A stretch of DNA of 64,000 nt from Symmetrospora coprosmae (GCA_008802785.1 VUYT01000017.1:62001-126000); one strand, 5' to 3'. Shown: positions 23,152-35,346, counted from the first letter of the stretch. Numbers and translations: made by a program. The notes: generated by a model not told the origin, from the letters alone.

Positions 23152-23877
23152 ATGCAGGCCGTCCGATCTTCCCTCCGCGTCTCTGCTCGTCGAGTCGCCG
23201 TCGCTCAGCCCCAGCATGCAGCCTTCTCCATCTCTGCCCGCTCCTCCAAGGATGCAGCAGACACCGTCAAGGAGACGCTCGACAGCGCCAACAAGACGGC
23301 TGGTAAGGCCATCCTGAAGGGCGTCATTGGTGGGTGCCAGCCACTCTCGCTCTTGCCTTGCTTCCCGTTGGCTGATCGTTGACGTCTCGGCCGCCTTCAC
23401 CTGTCACAGAGCCCGCCGAGCAGGCGAGCGAGGCAATCAAGTCTGCCGTCGGTGCAGGCGCGCAGGAGGCGAGCCGCGTCGCACAGAACGCAAAGGTCGA
23501 GGCTTCCAAGGCCACCGAGAACGTCAAGGCCGAGGCCAACAAGGCCGGCAACGAGGCATCCTACCAGGCCAGCAAGGCCGGCAACGAGGCATCGTACCAG
23601 GCCAACGCCGCAAAGGAGGACGCAAAGGCACAAGCGCCGGGAGCGCTGGACGACCTCAAGAAGGCTGCTAGCGATGTCGTCGAGGACGTGAAGGGCGCTA
23701 CGACCAACGCAGGGCACACCGCCGAGCAGGTCAAGCTCGAGGGTGAGCGTTGGCGCTCTAGCTCATCTTATTGCGCGGGAGCATCCTGCTGATGCGTCGT
23801 CCCTACGTGACGCTTTCCTCACAGCTCAAAAGAAGGCAAACAACCTTGCGACTGAGGCCAAGAAGGCTGTCAACTAA
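23152..23877 (+). CDS. Mitochondrial LEA-like protein with Lys/Ala/Glu repeats
   Basis: Exons 23152-23329, 23410-23742 and 23825-23877 give 187 residues. The presequence-like start MQAVRSSLRVSARRVAVAQP is rich in Arg/Ser. It is followed by SARSSKDAADTVKETLDSAN and AEQASEAIKSAVGAGAQEAS, then repeats such as KVEASKATENVKAEANKAGN and two adjacent copies of KAGNEASYQA. This is the alternating Lys/Ala/Glu pattern of LEA group 3 / apolipoprotein-like amphipathic helices. The DNA encoding the two adjacent copies (about 23542-23610) is a near-exact 36-nt tandem repeat. The likely role is desiccation/heat protection of mitochondrial membranes (inference). The frame is intact and splice phases are consistent. 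Confidence 0.7.
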
Positions 23878-23990
23878 AGATTGCGATTCAAGGCGCGATG
23901 TACATATGCAACAGTGTAGCTACAATCAAATGCGAATAATGAATGACTGCTTGCGGAGATCCTCCCAATCCAGACGACTCGCACGCAACC

Positions 23991-25782
23991 TCATGAGTTC
24001 GTAAAGAGAGCCACGACGTCTTCATCCTCCACCTTGTGCTGCAGCCCCACGCGATGGGCGGCGGGACTGAAGCGACTGCTCTTGCCGTACACGAGCCCGT
24101 ATTTGAACTTGGAAGCGATGGAGCGATGGATGTTATTGCACTGCCCAGGACAAGGGTAAGCAGAGTCAGACGACATGACGGTGGTTGCCCAAGGTGAGGC
24201 TCGGGCCGAGCACGTACCACGTCCTCTATCGTAGCGTCGTGCCGAACGACAAGCGGATCCGTCAAGTCCACGGCCTTCCCGCGCGGCTTTGTGTAGATGC
24301 GCAGCATGCCAAGTTCCTTCAGTGCGGACGTGCGCACATGCAAAACCTCTTCAGCAATGGCCATCAGCAATACACCAGCTCGACTGAATGGTACGTACCT
24401 CCCATATGGCCTTCCTCAGGCCATCGAGATTCAACTCCATCTCGCAACTGATTACGACGCTGTGCGGCTGGCGCGCAATCCGGTCCACGTCCTCCATGCT
24501 GATGGTGTCAATCTTGTTGTAGACGTAGAGGCAGTTGACATACCGCCGGTTTCCGATGAGAACGTCGATAAACTCGTCAACCTGTGCAATCACCGAATGC
24601 TCAGCTCCGACGCCGCATGTGTAGATCTTCTGGCGCCGCCCCATCGCCCTACCGTCACGTCTTCGCGAATGTATACGTCCATGTTGTGCAGCCTTTCGCC
24701 GGCGAGCTGTGCATACACGCAAATGCAAACGTCCGCCAAGCTTTAGTCAGGATGTCCGGGCTCCAGCCTGAAGCGCCTCTGCGAAATAACCCACGATTGT
24801 CCGGATAGTCTTTTCATCGATCTTCGTCAATGGCACAGTATGTGTGATGCTGACGCCGCCGGCCTTCTTCGGCTTGAGCAGGACATCCGGCTTCTTCTTG
24901 TTGAGGCGAATCCCGATGGCGTCGAGCTCGATCTCCAGAAGGCGCTTCTGCTGCTCGGCCTTGTTGACGTCGAGAATGATGAGAATCAGGTCGGCCGTCT
25001 TTGCCACGGCCACGACTTGCCGCCCGCGCCCGCGCCCAGACGCAGCGCCCTCGATGATCCCCGGCAGGTCGAGCATCTGGATCCGCGCGCCTTCGATCTC
25101 GAGCACGCCCGGGATGGCCGTGAGCGTCGTCTGTGGACATGGAAGCATGTTAGGGTGGGCCGCGGTCCAGATCCGGAAAACAAGTAGGCGGGCAGACCCA
25201 CGTATTCGTAGGCGGCTACCACGCTCTCAGTGTGCGTCATCTTGCTCAGCAGCGAGGATTTCCCGACCGATGGGAATCCCACGAGTGCGACACGCGCGTC
25301 TCCAGATTTTGTAACGTCAAACCCTTCTCCTGGTCTCGACGATTTCTTTTCTGGCTCGAGCAGTTGTGCCTGGTGCAAAGCGTCGGCGTAAGCGTCCAGC
25401 GATCGAGGGAGCTCGAAGCAGAGTACAGCGCGTGCGCGTTGCTTACACGGTACTTTGCGAGCTTGGCTTTCAAGAGACCGAGATGGTATCTGCACAGGCA
25501 CCCCATACGGTCAGGAGTCTACCCCGAACGGCAGCCGGGGTCGGGCTTACTTACTCGGTCGCCTTGTTCTTCTGCGTTCTGGCCATCTCCTCCTGTGAGC
25601 CGGTGAGGGAGTAAAACACACAATCAGTACCACATGCTTGCAGCCGGTCAGCCCGTCCACGTTTTCCTTCTGACCTCGATCTCCTTGATCTTTTCGAGCT
25701 GCGGGCGATCCGAATGCATTGTGCTTTAGCGGTGAAGAGCTAGCAGAAGTGCAGGAGAGCAATAGTGGCTTACGACACCCAT
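23991..25782 (-). CDS. RBG1: Developmentally regulated GTP-binding protein 1 (Rbg1/DRG1)
   Basis: Ten exons (25782-25774, 25698-25675, 25592-25555, 25491-25449, 25369-25202, 25130-24795, 24706-24653, 24581-24399, 24316-24218, 24140-23991) give 367 residues, the same length as human DRG1. Motifs in order are [21 protein letters not shown]1 [12 protein letters not shown]3 [10 protein letters not shown]4 NKID in [10 protein letters not shown] and the TGS domain [20 protein letters not shown], ending [12 protein letters not shown]. It is a translation factor GTPase that acts with a DFRP partner at stalled ribosomes. Exon 1 codes only MGV. The acceptor at 24317 (gaag) was chosen because it keeps the DRG1 length; a 30-nt earlier acceptor would add about 10 residues. 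Confidence 0.93.
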
Positions 25783-26216
25783 CTTGACGGTGCTGCTCTA
25801 CGTTGCTGAGGGGCAGTCAGATGGTCTGAATCGCCTGAGATCAGGTCCGAGAACTGCGGTCTGCCCAGGGGGTATGGTCGAGTGTCAAGTAGGAGAGGAG
25901 GGGAGACGATGCGGATAGAGAGAGAGAGAGCGGTAGTGTGTGTAAGAGAACGGAGAGGGAGCGGCGTCAACGAAACCTCAGGAGCTGGCCAGCGGGTGCC
26001 TCCGACGCACGCGAGCGGGTCTTCAGCGCTTCGGCGATGATGGGAGTCGGTAGCCTGAGCTGTACTGATTGAACGCGAGCTGACGAGCGAGTGAGTGAGT
26101 GGATATGAGAGAGAGAAAGACCTGCAAGCTTCGGACGAGGACGTTGGCAGGACAAGAAAGGGGTGGTCACGTTTCTACAAGAGGAGAGGAGCGGTCTGCT
26201 CTTCGCCAACTCCAGC
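25783..26216. promoter_or_regulatory. Divergent promoter region between RBG1 and LCP5
   Basis: About 430 nt between two translation/ribosome-biogenesis genes reading outward. GA-rich tracts lie at about 25917-25932 and 26107-26120. Shared regulation is plausible but not shown. Confidence 0.45.
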
Positions 26217-27702
26217 ATGGACGCATCTGCAGTGTCCACCACGATGACGATGGATGATGCTTCCACGTCCCTGCCCGACCTCGCGCTGTTCGTGTCGACG
26301 CTGCAGGCCATGACCGCGTCTTCATCGTCCATCTCAAATTTACTGTCGACCACGGACATCCCAGAGTACAGCAACGGCATCTCGCTCCTCGGCCTCAAGA
26401 ACGACCTCCTGCTCTCGTACATGCACAACATCACCCTCCTCGCCCTGGCCCGCCTGCACGGCAGGAGCCTGTCCGCAGCGAGCGCCGGCGCTGGCAGTGG
26501 CGCGCCGGAAGAGACGCCTGCTCCGTCGGCGCCTAGCAGTGGCAACAGAGTGCGCAGGCTCCTCATCGAGCGGATGGTCCACGAGAGAGTCGTTCTCGAA
26601 AAAGTCAAGCCGCTCGAGGTCCGCCTCCGCTACCAGATCGACAAACTCGTCAAGAAGGCTGAAAACGCAGAGCGGCAGGGCGACGCCGCTGCAGATGACG
26701 AGATCGGCAACGGTGGGTGCTCTGCATCTGTCGTACTTGGCGCTATACAGTGTGCCGTATCTGACGAGTCATTTTGTACAGACCCGCTGGCGTTCAAGCC
26801 CAATCCCATGGGTCTCATGAACCGCGATGGCAGTGGCAGCGAAGCCGAAGACGGGGACGAGGAAGGGACGTCGCGCAAGGGAGCATCCTCCTCTGGCATC
26901 TATCGGCCGCCGAGACTGGCTCCCCTGCCCTACCTCGACGATCGCAAGGGTGAGCCTATCTTCTTCCTGCTGAGATGTATCTGCCAAGATGCTAATGACA
27001 CCTATGTCTGTCCGATGTGCGAATACAGGCAAGAAGGTCCGCGAGCGTCCAGCAGGCAACGCTCTCATTCGCGACATGGCGACTTCCCTGACGAACAGCG
27101 CGTCCAACCCGTACATCGAGTCCACGTCCGGCCTGAGCATCACGCCCAGTCTTGCCTCGCACAAGGCCAACAAGCTTGCCGATATCGAGCGGTACGAGGA
27201 GGAGAACTACACGCGCCTGTTTCTTACCAAGAAGGATGCAAAGCGCCGGCGCATGGACGAGGAGGACATTGCGCTCGGCGGGACGGGATCGAGGGAGGAC
27301 CTCATGGCGGGAAGCAAGGGTGTGCGCGGCAAGAAGAGCCACGGGTTTGAGAATGAGTTCGACGACCTGCTCGGCACCATTGGCAAGAAGCGCAAGACTG
27401 GGGCCGCTGACGGGTGGGTAGAGTCCAGCCCAGCTCGGGACAGAGAGGCCAGGCCGAGAAGCTGATGCTAATGCTGCTGCCTCTGTCGGTGTTCGATGCG
27501 CAGATATGACGCACTGCGTGCCATGCGCAAGGAGAAGAAGTCGGCCGCAGCTGGGATGGACAACGAGCTCGTCAATGTCAACGGCCTGCCTTCGGCGCCG
27601 GCTGCCGGTTCGCGTGGCAGCAAGGAGCGCAAGGGCGGCAGGTTCGAGACGGCCGTCAAGCGGAGCAGCAGGAAGGAGCAGCACCGCAAGAAGAAGGCCT
27701 AG
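26217..27702 (+). CDS. LCP5: Lcp5/neuroguidin, U3 snoRNP-associated ribosome biogenesis factor
   Basis: Exons 26217-26712, 26782-26949, 27029-27413 and 27504-27702 give 415 residues. The N-terminal Sas10/Utp3/C1D domain ends in NGISLLGLKNDLLLSYMHNI and RVVLEKVKPLEVRLRYQIDK, then YRPPRLAPLPYLDD. The sequence after it (NALIRDMATSLTNSASNPYI, RYEEENYTRLFLTKKDAKRR) is characteristic of neuroguidin/Lcp5. The C-terminus has basic nuclear/nucleolar signals (GKKRKTG, SSRKEQHRKKKA). It acts in early 18S rRNA processing in the small-subunit processome. It is divergent from RBG1. Confidence 0.88.
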
Positions 27703-28027
27703 GCTGGTTTCATACCCGTTTTCGCTGCGTCTGCTTTGGAATCGCCTCTAGTTCTTCTGTCGTTGTGCAGCAGCTGCCATAGCAATACAGCTTTGCGCAG
27801 GTCAGACTGCCAGGACTTTCCCGGACTGCTGTGCACCTGCTCTGCCTGGTCCATGCGGTCGCTGTATACTAAAGCAATGGAGGGGCTGTCTGCGGGAGAG
27901 CCCACCTCAGCCGCTGCTGCGATCGGAGGCGTATGGTCCGCCTTGTCCAGAGCAGCTTGCTCTTCGTCTCCTCCGCACCCAATACACAGAAAGGAGCATA
28001 GCAAAGCATCCTTCACTCATCTCGAGC
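27703..28027. promoter_or_regulatory. Intergenic region between LCP5 and the complex I gene
   Basis: About 325 nt between co-directional genes. No coding signal or repeat was recognised. Confidence 0.4.
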
Positions 28028-29363
28028 ATGGCCTCATCCCGCCAGACGATGCGCCTCGTTGCGCGCGCAGCCTTGAATGGCCCAGCCCGACCAGCCGCCA
28101 GGCCAATCGCCGTTTCCGCAAAGCAGCAGCAGCAGCAGCAGATGCAAGCGAGAGGACTGCAGACCTCGGCAGTGCGCAGCATCGGTGCGTTCGGCTCCGT
28201 TCTGTGCCGTTTATGTCAAGCTCGACACTTTGCTGAAGGGGATCCTGCTCTTTCCCTCCTGATCTGTGTACAATCGTGCTCCTTCTGGATATCCCGCCGT
28301 CTGGCAAACCGACTCGCTCGTCTCGCTCTGCCTGGCCATCATCCGCATGCACGGCCTACATGTCACTTCTGTCGTCTCGTCCGCATCAATGACAAAACCG
28401 AATTGCACTCCCTCAGGCGCCGCCCCGGCAATGGGAGCCTCCCCATACGAGGAGCGGGCAGGGATGGACCCCAACAGCAAATACGCCGCAATGCAGGCGC
28501 CGCAGCACGAGTTTGGGTCTTACCTGACTTCGTGTCTGCCAAAATACGTGCAGCAGTACTCTGTGCTCAAGGACGAGCTCACGCTGTACATCAGCCCAGA
28601 GGGCGTCATTCCCGTCCTGACGTTCCTGCGAGACCACACCAACTGCCAGTACAAGGCGTGCATGGACATCAGCGGCGCAGACTACCCGTCGAGGACAAAG
28701 CGCTTCGAGGTCGTCTACCACCTGCTGTCTGTGAAGCACAACTCGCGCATCCGCGTAAAGACGTACGCAGATGAGGTCTCGCCTGTGCCCAGTGCAACGG
28801 GCCTCTTCCGCGGTGCAGACTGGTGGGTTGAAGGGACTCGACGTCCAGGCATGGCATCCTGCGTGCACATCGCATGCTGATGTTGGCGTCTGCGGGTTGT
28901 GTCCGTGTCCGCTCCCACAGGTACGAGCGAGAGATCTGGGACATGTTTGGAGTCTTCTTTACCGGGCACCCGGACCTGCGGCGAATCCTGACCGACTACG
29001 GCTTTGAGGGGCACCCTCTACGGAAGGACTTCCCTCTGACGGTGAGGATGCCTGCTCTCACATGCACTCTGATTCGGACCTGGCTAGGCCTGCCGCTGGC
29101 TTTCCGTGGCTTGAGGAGTGTGTGCTGATAGCCCATCCCCGCTTGTCACGGGCTTCCTGATGACACAGGGCTACACTGAGGTTCGGTACGACGAAGAGAA
29201 GAAGCGCGTCGTTTCCGAGCCGCTGCAGCTCACGCAGGCATTCAGGAACTTTGACGTTGCGAGCCCGTGGGAGATGACGGGACCGGGTATCGAGACGCGT
29301 CCAGAGGCTTACAAGTTGAAACAGCCAGAGCCGGCCAAGAAGGAGGGCGAGCAGAAGAAGTAG
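28028..29363 (+). CDS. NDUFS3: NADH:ubiquinone oxidoreductase 30-kDa subunit (NDUFS3/NuoC type)
   Basis: Exons 28028-28184, 28417-28822, 28921-29041 and 29169-29363 give 292 residues. The Arg/Ala-rich presequence ([20 protein letters not shown]) contains a CAG run encoding poly-Gln. The mature part matches the 30-kDa subunit: [36 protein letters not shown], then the family signature [21 protein letters not shown] split across an intron. After it come [35 protein letters not shown] and FDVASPWE. It is a core subunit of the peripheral arm of complex I near the quinone site. Phases are consistent and the frame intact. Confidence 0.93.
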
Positions 29364-29667
29364 TTGGGAAGGGGGAGCGAGTCGCAAGGCTTGAGCTGGG
29401 ACATGCCCGTCTGTGTCGTATGCGAGCAAGCAATGCCATGCGCTTCCGCTGTCCCGAGTGTTCTCCTCATTCTATCCGCATGTACGAATACATCGATAGG
29501 ACAGAGTGTACGACGGTGCTTGTCGCATGTGCCATTCAGATGAGAGAGGCTTGAGACGCCCTCGCTGACCGGAATCCGCCCAGGCTGACCCGCACCTTGT
29601 CATCAGGCCCACCAGTGACAACGCCTTCGCATCGCGTTTCCAAGCCAGACAGCCCAGTATCTTCAAG
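29364..29667. promoter_or_regulatory. Intergenic region between the complex I gene and CHS5
   Basis: About 300 nt between co-directional genes. No additional feature was recognised. Confidence 0.4.
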
Positions 29668-31546
29668 ATGGATGGTCTAGGCATCACTGCCAGTGGGAGC
29701 GGACTTGCGAGTCGTGATACTGCAGCGTCCGAAGTGGGGCCAAGCGCCTCATCAAACGCGACGGCAACGGCAACGTCGAGCGGGCGACGTGGACAAGAGG
29801 GCAGCAGCAGCACGACAAGGAAGAGCCAGAGCAAGGGCAAAGAGCCCGCGACCACCTACGTCGTCAGCAAGATTGATGCCGGGCAGGCTACCCTGCTGTC
29901 GGACCAGGTGAGTCGGTGACAATGACACGCACGCCGGGCCTGGGCAACGATGACGGGCCAACCTGACTGATTGGGAACCGGCTGTTCAGGTCCACTGCAT
30001 CGAGTTCCCGTCCATCCTCCTCCCTCCCGGGTGCACGCAAGGGTCCATCATCTCCATCTCGTGCTCGCGCAACTTCACCGAGGAGCGCGCCCGCTCCGAC
30101 GAGTTCTGGGACCTGCAGGACGACATCCTGGCCTCGTTCGGCGAGAGCAGCCCCGTCCCGCCGAGCCTGCGCTTGCGCAACGTGACGCAGACGAGCGTGA
30201 CGCTCGAGTGGGACCGGCTCCAGCTCGCGACGGCGCGCCTGCTCAGCCTCACCATCTGGCGGAACGGGCAGCGCCTCGCGGCCATCCCCAACGCGCTCAA
30301 CAACACGTCGACCAAAGTCAGCGGGCTCGACGTGGACGCGCCCTACTCGTTTCACCTCATCGTCCGCACGACCGCAGGGACGTTTTCGTCCCAGACCATC
30401 AAGACGCGCACCCTCACGCTTGCAGACACGAGCGGGGTCGCCGTGTGCTTTGGGGCAATCTCGCCGCCCGAGCTGCTCGACGAGGCGAAAGCCGCGCTCG
30501 ACAGCATGCGCGCCCGGTACGCGCACCGCATCCAGATCGAGACGACGCACTTTGTGTGCACGCACGCTGCGGATGGCCCGACCGGCCCGCCGCCGGGCTC
30601 GGACGCGCCCAACCCGGCCGTCGAGTTCCAGCGCGCGTCGCAGCTCAGCATCCCCATCGTCCACCCGAGCTGGGTCCTCGCGTGCGTCCGCGAGAAGAAG
30701 ATGGTCCCCATCTCGGCGCACACGGTCGACAAGGCTGCCCTGAGCGGCGGCCCACCCTCTACTGCCAGCTTGAACCGTCAGGGCTCAAAGCCCGGCCAGC
30801 AGCAGCAGCAGCCGCAGGGACAGGTCCCGAAGAATGTCCGCCCGGCCCCAATACAGCTGCAGCAGCCGCCTCGAGGGCGTTCGAGCACTGCAGGGTCCGT
30901 GGACCAGGACGGAGAATCGCAGACGGCTGCGGCTCCAGCGGCGGTCGCTCCTGTTGCAGCTAGCTCCGAGGAGGTCACGAACGCCTCCACTTCTGACGCC
31001 ATACCTGTGGAGGCAGAGCCTGCGCACAATGATGCTGCTGCCGTCGAAGGTGCGGAGGAGGCTGCTCCAGCCGATGCTACTTCGGCAGCACTCCAAGCGA
31101 TTCTGGGTACCAGAGATACGCAGGCTGGGGAGGCAGATGGAGCTGTCGCCGAGGAAGCCAACAAGGACATGGGCGACGAGCCGACAGCGTCGAGCGTGGC
31201 CGCTGAGGAGCCGAGCCAGCCGAGCGAGCAAAGACCGGAGGACAAGCCTGTAGCCGATGCTGCTGAGCAAGAACCTGCAGGCACGCTCAGCGATGAGGCT
31301 GCCGTCGCAAACCTGGAGCACGACCAGGAGCATCAGCATGAGCTCAAGGAAGAGCACGAGCAAGATCGAGAGCAGGGGCAGGCACCAGAGCAAGAGCAAG
31401 AGCAGGAAGACGAGGAGGTGACGGAGTTTGGCGAGGCAGGCGCGACGGCTGGGGAGTCCGAGGCAGCAGGCGGCAAGGATAAAGCCGCGGCGCCAGAAGC
31501 AAGCGTGGATGAGGTCCGGACGAGCCTGGAGGATGTCAAGCTGTAG
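29668..31546 (+). CDS. CHS5: Chs5-type exomer scaffold (FN3 + BRCT)
   Basis: Exons 29668-29907 and 29990-31546 give 598 residues. A Ser/Thr-rich N-terminus (about 60 residues) is followed by TTYVVSKIDAGQATLLSDQ|VHCIEFPS, the Chs5 N-terminal strand pair that binds ChAPs. A fibronectin type III domain follows (PPSLRLRNVTQTSVTLEWDR to TAGTFSSQTIKTRTLTLA), then a BRCT domain (VAVCFGAISPPELLDEAKAA, IPIVHPSWVLACVREKKMVP). The C-terminal half is acidic and repetitive (Glu/Gln/Ala), as in yeast Chs5. Exomer carries chitin synthase Chs3 and other cargo from the trans-Golgi to the cell surface. Length and domain order match the family. Confidence 0.88.
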
Positions 31547-31682
31547 ATCTGGTCATTGCGGTGTTCTGTGCCACCTCTATGCGCTGTCGTTCCGCCACCA
31601 CCACCCTTATGCAGAGCAATCCTAGCTAGACCTGCTCTCTTCTCCCTCTCACCGTCCAGATTGAGCAGGCTAGAGGAGGAGA

Positions 31683-34023
31683 ATGAGCGATCATGCTGTG
31701 AATGGCAATGGCAATGGCAACGCTCATGGCCCAAGTGCTGCGCTATCGCTATCCTCCTCCTCTGCGCAGCTCCTCCCACCGGAACTGTGGCAGCACGTCC
31801 TCGAGGTCTGCCATCCATCGGATCTCCAGCACACGGCGCTCGCACTCAGCCGCGCAATCCCCAATGCGGGCATAACACTCAAGGTGCGCGTCATGAACAT
31901 GATCATGCTCCATCTGTGCAATGTCCAGGCTGACCCCGGCGCTGCTGCCCCCGACCGTGCTTTGCTTGCTTCCTTTGCTCGCATCGCAGAACCTCTTCCA
32001 TGACGTCCGCATAACGAGGGATGTCCAGGCAGGTCAGGTCGTCAGGCGCATCGGTCCGCGCTATCCCGATGCTGCACAGGCTAGGGAAGCTGCTCGCTCA
32101 TTCACCGGGCTCGCTTGGAGGTGGGCAGTGCCGAGGTCTATGACGGTGACGGCTGCGTCGATGTAAGGAGACGTAACTCACACCACCGCTGTCACTTCTT
32201 CCCTGCGCGACCCTCTCCAGGACCGACTCGAACGTCCTCGTCAACCTCGTCACTAGCTTCCCTCACTTGAAATCGGTCGTCCTCCACGTCGGACCGCTCT
32301 TCGCTCCGGAACACCTAGAAGAGCTCGTCCAGCTCGAGAGACCAAAGCTGGAAACGCTGGCACTGCGCTTCAACCCATAGTGCGTGTTTGTTGGCATCCT
32401 TCGCTTTGTCGGAAGCTTGACTGATAGGCTGGTTGGCTGGTCGCGGCGTGCAGCGTCGACAAGGCTTCCTACACCATCTTCCTGAAAGGCCGTGAGTCGT
32501 CTTCCCGGAGTCGCGCAAGCGAGCCAGTTGAAGCTAAACATACGCCCATGCACGCAGTTTACTTTGACACAGGCATCCTGCGGCTTGCAAAGTGGCCCGT
32601 GACACCAAACCTCAAGCATCTCAGCCTCGTACAGGACCCCATCCCGTCCTACCACGATCTCGTCGCCGCAGCTTTTGAGGCCGGTACCACGGCACCCACG
32701 AAAGCCTACGCGCAACCCATAGTCTTCTTCAAGCTGTCATGCCTGTCAACACTAGCAACCTCGCCCGTTTCGTCGCACATTACCAACGTGCGCCTGCGCA
32801 TCCCAGGCAGGAGCATCCTGACAGCCATCAGCACAGCCTCTACGTCCTCTACCGTGATTCCCGCTACGCACTCGGCGACGCTGCCCAAGCCATTCCCTTC
32901 GCTCGAGCACTTGGACATTTCTACGACCTACGTCGCGTGCGACGCCGCGCTGCAGGGTCTGCTCAAGCGCCACCCGTCCATGCGCTATCTCGTTGCGGAC
33001 CGCAGCGGGCTCATCCGCTTCGGCATGGCCGACCACACGTGCCAGGACATTGGGCGCACGGTCGCAAGCGCCGGTGTGTCGCGCGCGACCGAAGCAATGA
33101 AGGTCTTCAGGGCCGCCTACCGCGCACAGCAGGCGCGCATGCAAGCGCAGCACGCCGCCAGGCAAGCGGCGCTCGAGCGGGCGAACAATCATCAGGCGAA
33201 TGGAGCCGGAGCTGGAGCCGAGCACGCTGCGCAGCGTGCGGTGGAGCAGGCCATGCAAGCCGAGATCCGCGCTGCTCGCAGAGGGCGCTCGTCCTATGCG
33301 AGTGAGCGGCGCCCGCGGTCTGCGCACATGCCGCCGAGCGCAGCGAGCACGGCTGCGCTGGACGAAGTGACGGCCTCGCTCGCGGCGCTCGTCGTATCGA
33401 CCACCGTGAGCCGGCCCGTCATCCTCCCCGCAGCGCCGGCGCTGACCAGCCTCGCGTGCGGGCTGGACGGGCACGACGGGCTCGACGACGAGCTGCGCGC
33501 CGAGTGGGACGACGAGTTTTCGGAAGGGTGGGACGACGGCCTGCAGCGCGTCGTGGCCGTCATTCACGAGCGCCTGGACGAGTTCAACCGCCTCTGTGCG
33601 CGCGCACGCAACGCCACGCACAAGAGCGCGCCAGAGGACCGCATCTTCCCGACGCTCGTGCGGTTCCGCACGCCTGAAGAGCGCAAAGAGCGCGCGGTTC
33701 GTGCGGCTGCGCTCGGCCTGTCGCTCGAGGACCTCGATGGGCGCGAGGGTGGTAGCAGTGGCAAGGATATCCTTGGCACGCTTGACCTTGTGCCGTGCGA
33801 TGTCGCAGAGGCGATACAGCTTATCGACGCTGTAAAAGCGAGCGCATGCTCGCTGTGCACGATCCCGGACTGTCCGAGCGAAGGGCGCATTGCGTGGACC
33901 GAGCTCAGCGAGGCGGAAAAGCGCTCGCAGGGCAGGTGGAGGAGACCGGCAAGGGAGCACAAGGCTGGGTGCGCGCATCTTGTCGGAAGGGGAATATGGG
34001 ACAGGGATGCCCAAGATGTGTGA
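31683..34023 (+). CDS. F-box-like / leucine-rich protein of unknown target
   Basis: Exons 31683-31883, 31990-32120, 32221-32379, 32454-32491 and 32558-34023 give 664 residues. The N-terminus contains LLPPELWQHVLEVCHPSDLQ, which fits an F-box. A region resembling leucine-rich repeats follows (FPHLKSVVLHVGPLFAPEHL, PKLETLALRFNPYVDKASYT, FPSLEHLDISTTYVACDAAL). The C-terminal half is charged and includes an Ala/Arg/Gln-rich stretch near 33090-33290. This is probably an SCF substrate adaptor. Related basidiomycete genomes carry many such divergent F-box proteins, and I cannot name a specific orthologue. All exon phases agree. Confidence 0.65.
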
Positions 34024-34333
34024 GAGAAGGAAAGTCAACCCTGTCCTTGCTTAACGTAAGTGCAGACAATCTCTATAGAAGCGCAGTCCGGCATGGTCTT
34101 GCAGTGTAGCATAATGCGCGGCGGTAGAGCTGGAGCAAGCATATCAAGCCCGAAAGACGAAGGCTGTGCTCATGTATTCCAAGCACACAGACAGGCAAAG
34201 CTGCCGAGACCACAAGGTCATGCTGAACGAAGAGGAGTGTCCGTGAGCCAGAGAAGCGGAAAGTAGACGAGAAGGCGGAGGGTATATCCAGTGCGCGCTC
34301 CTGCTTTTCCCACTGCCCGCAAAGCGACACGGA

Positions 34334-35346
34334 CTAGGCGAGAAGAGCAGAAGCGGCGACAAGGGCGACGAGTGCAGCGGCGAGCGAGGTCCTCTGTGCA
34401 CCGACGCTAGCTGCACCGGTGGTCGACGAGCCCGCCGAAGCCGCTGCAGCCGAGACGTCGGCTGCATTGGCCGAGCTAGTAGTGCGCCCTGCTGCTCCTA
34501 CGCCTGTTTGGGTTGGCTGTGTGCACAGAAGGCAGTTCGGGGAAGGAGGAGGCACACCATGAGCATGGGCGTCAACGCTCTGCTCTAGTCTATGCGGGGA
34601 AGCGCGCACCGAGAAGGATACGGCAGTGTTGACGGAGGCCCCACCTGGTGCAGGGGCGGGGTTGGCCCCTTCGCCGGACATGGCCAGGCCCTTGAACGCC
34701 TCGCTGTTTTGGGTTCGTCGATAGATGAGATCGTCAGTGCCAAGTGATGTATTATGGGACGTCAAAGTATCGGGCAATAGCACACTGACAAAGTCTTTTC
34801 GCCCTCCTTGGGCGCGTTGATGGCGCCGACCATGCCGTTCTTGCAGTGCGGGCCCTGAGCGCAGAAGTACCAGATAGGCGTCTTTGCAGTCACCTCGATG
34901 GTCCACGCGGGGAACTCTGTGGCTTCCTTTGTGACGGGGACAAAGCCCGAGTCAAATCCGACGGCCTGCAAGTATGGGAAAGGAGCCTGTCAGGTTTTGG
35001 CACTTTCCTTCTCCATGTATGCTTCAGAGCCCACATTGATGGTCGCGTTCTCGAGAAGCTTGCACGGATTAGCGAATGGCGACTGGGTCACCGTGTGGTT
35101 TGCGGCCTGGAAAATGTAGGTGACCTGCGGGAGCGGGTGCAGGACGGTCACAAGCCGGCTCTTGTGTCCTGTTGTGTGCAGTCTGACACCGTCATCACCC
35201 ACAAAGTCACCGACTTCGGCGTCGAGCGTCTCTGGCTGGAACTTGAGGCCTGCGGCTCCTCCGACAATGACGGTGTGGTTGGCAGCAGAGACCAGCTGTG
35301 CGAGGAGGAGAGCAGCGAGCGAGGGGATTGTGGTGGATGCCAGCAT
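34334..35346 (-). CDS. Secreted GPI-anchored cupredoxin-like protein
   Basis: Exons 35346-35203, 35124-35035, 34965-34790 and 34703-34334 give 259 residues. A signal peptide is followed by a plastocyanin-like fold: NHTVIVGGAAGLKFQPETLD, VTYIFQAANHTVTQSPFANP, FDSGFVPVT and WYFCAQGPHCKNGMVGAINA. His and Cys ligand positions for a type 1 copper site (NHT.., C..GPHC..GM) are present. A Ser/Ala-rich linker and a hydrophobic tail (LAAALVALVAASALLA) indicate a GPI anchor signal. Such proteins are common fungal 'extracellular serine-rich' cupredoxins at the cell surface. The copper-dependent role is unproven. Confidence 0.82.

Noticed and set aside
32752-34038. 428-codon minus-strand frame
   Set aside because: Antisense to the F-box-like gene; Arg/Ala-rich composition typical of a shadow frame in GC-rich coding DNA.
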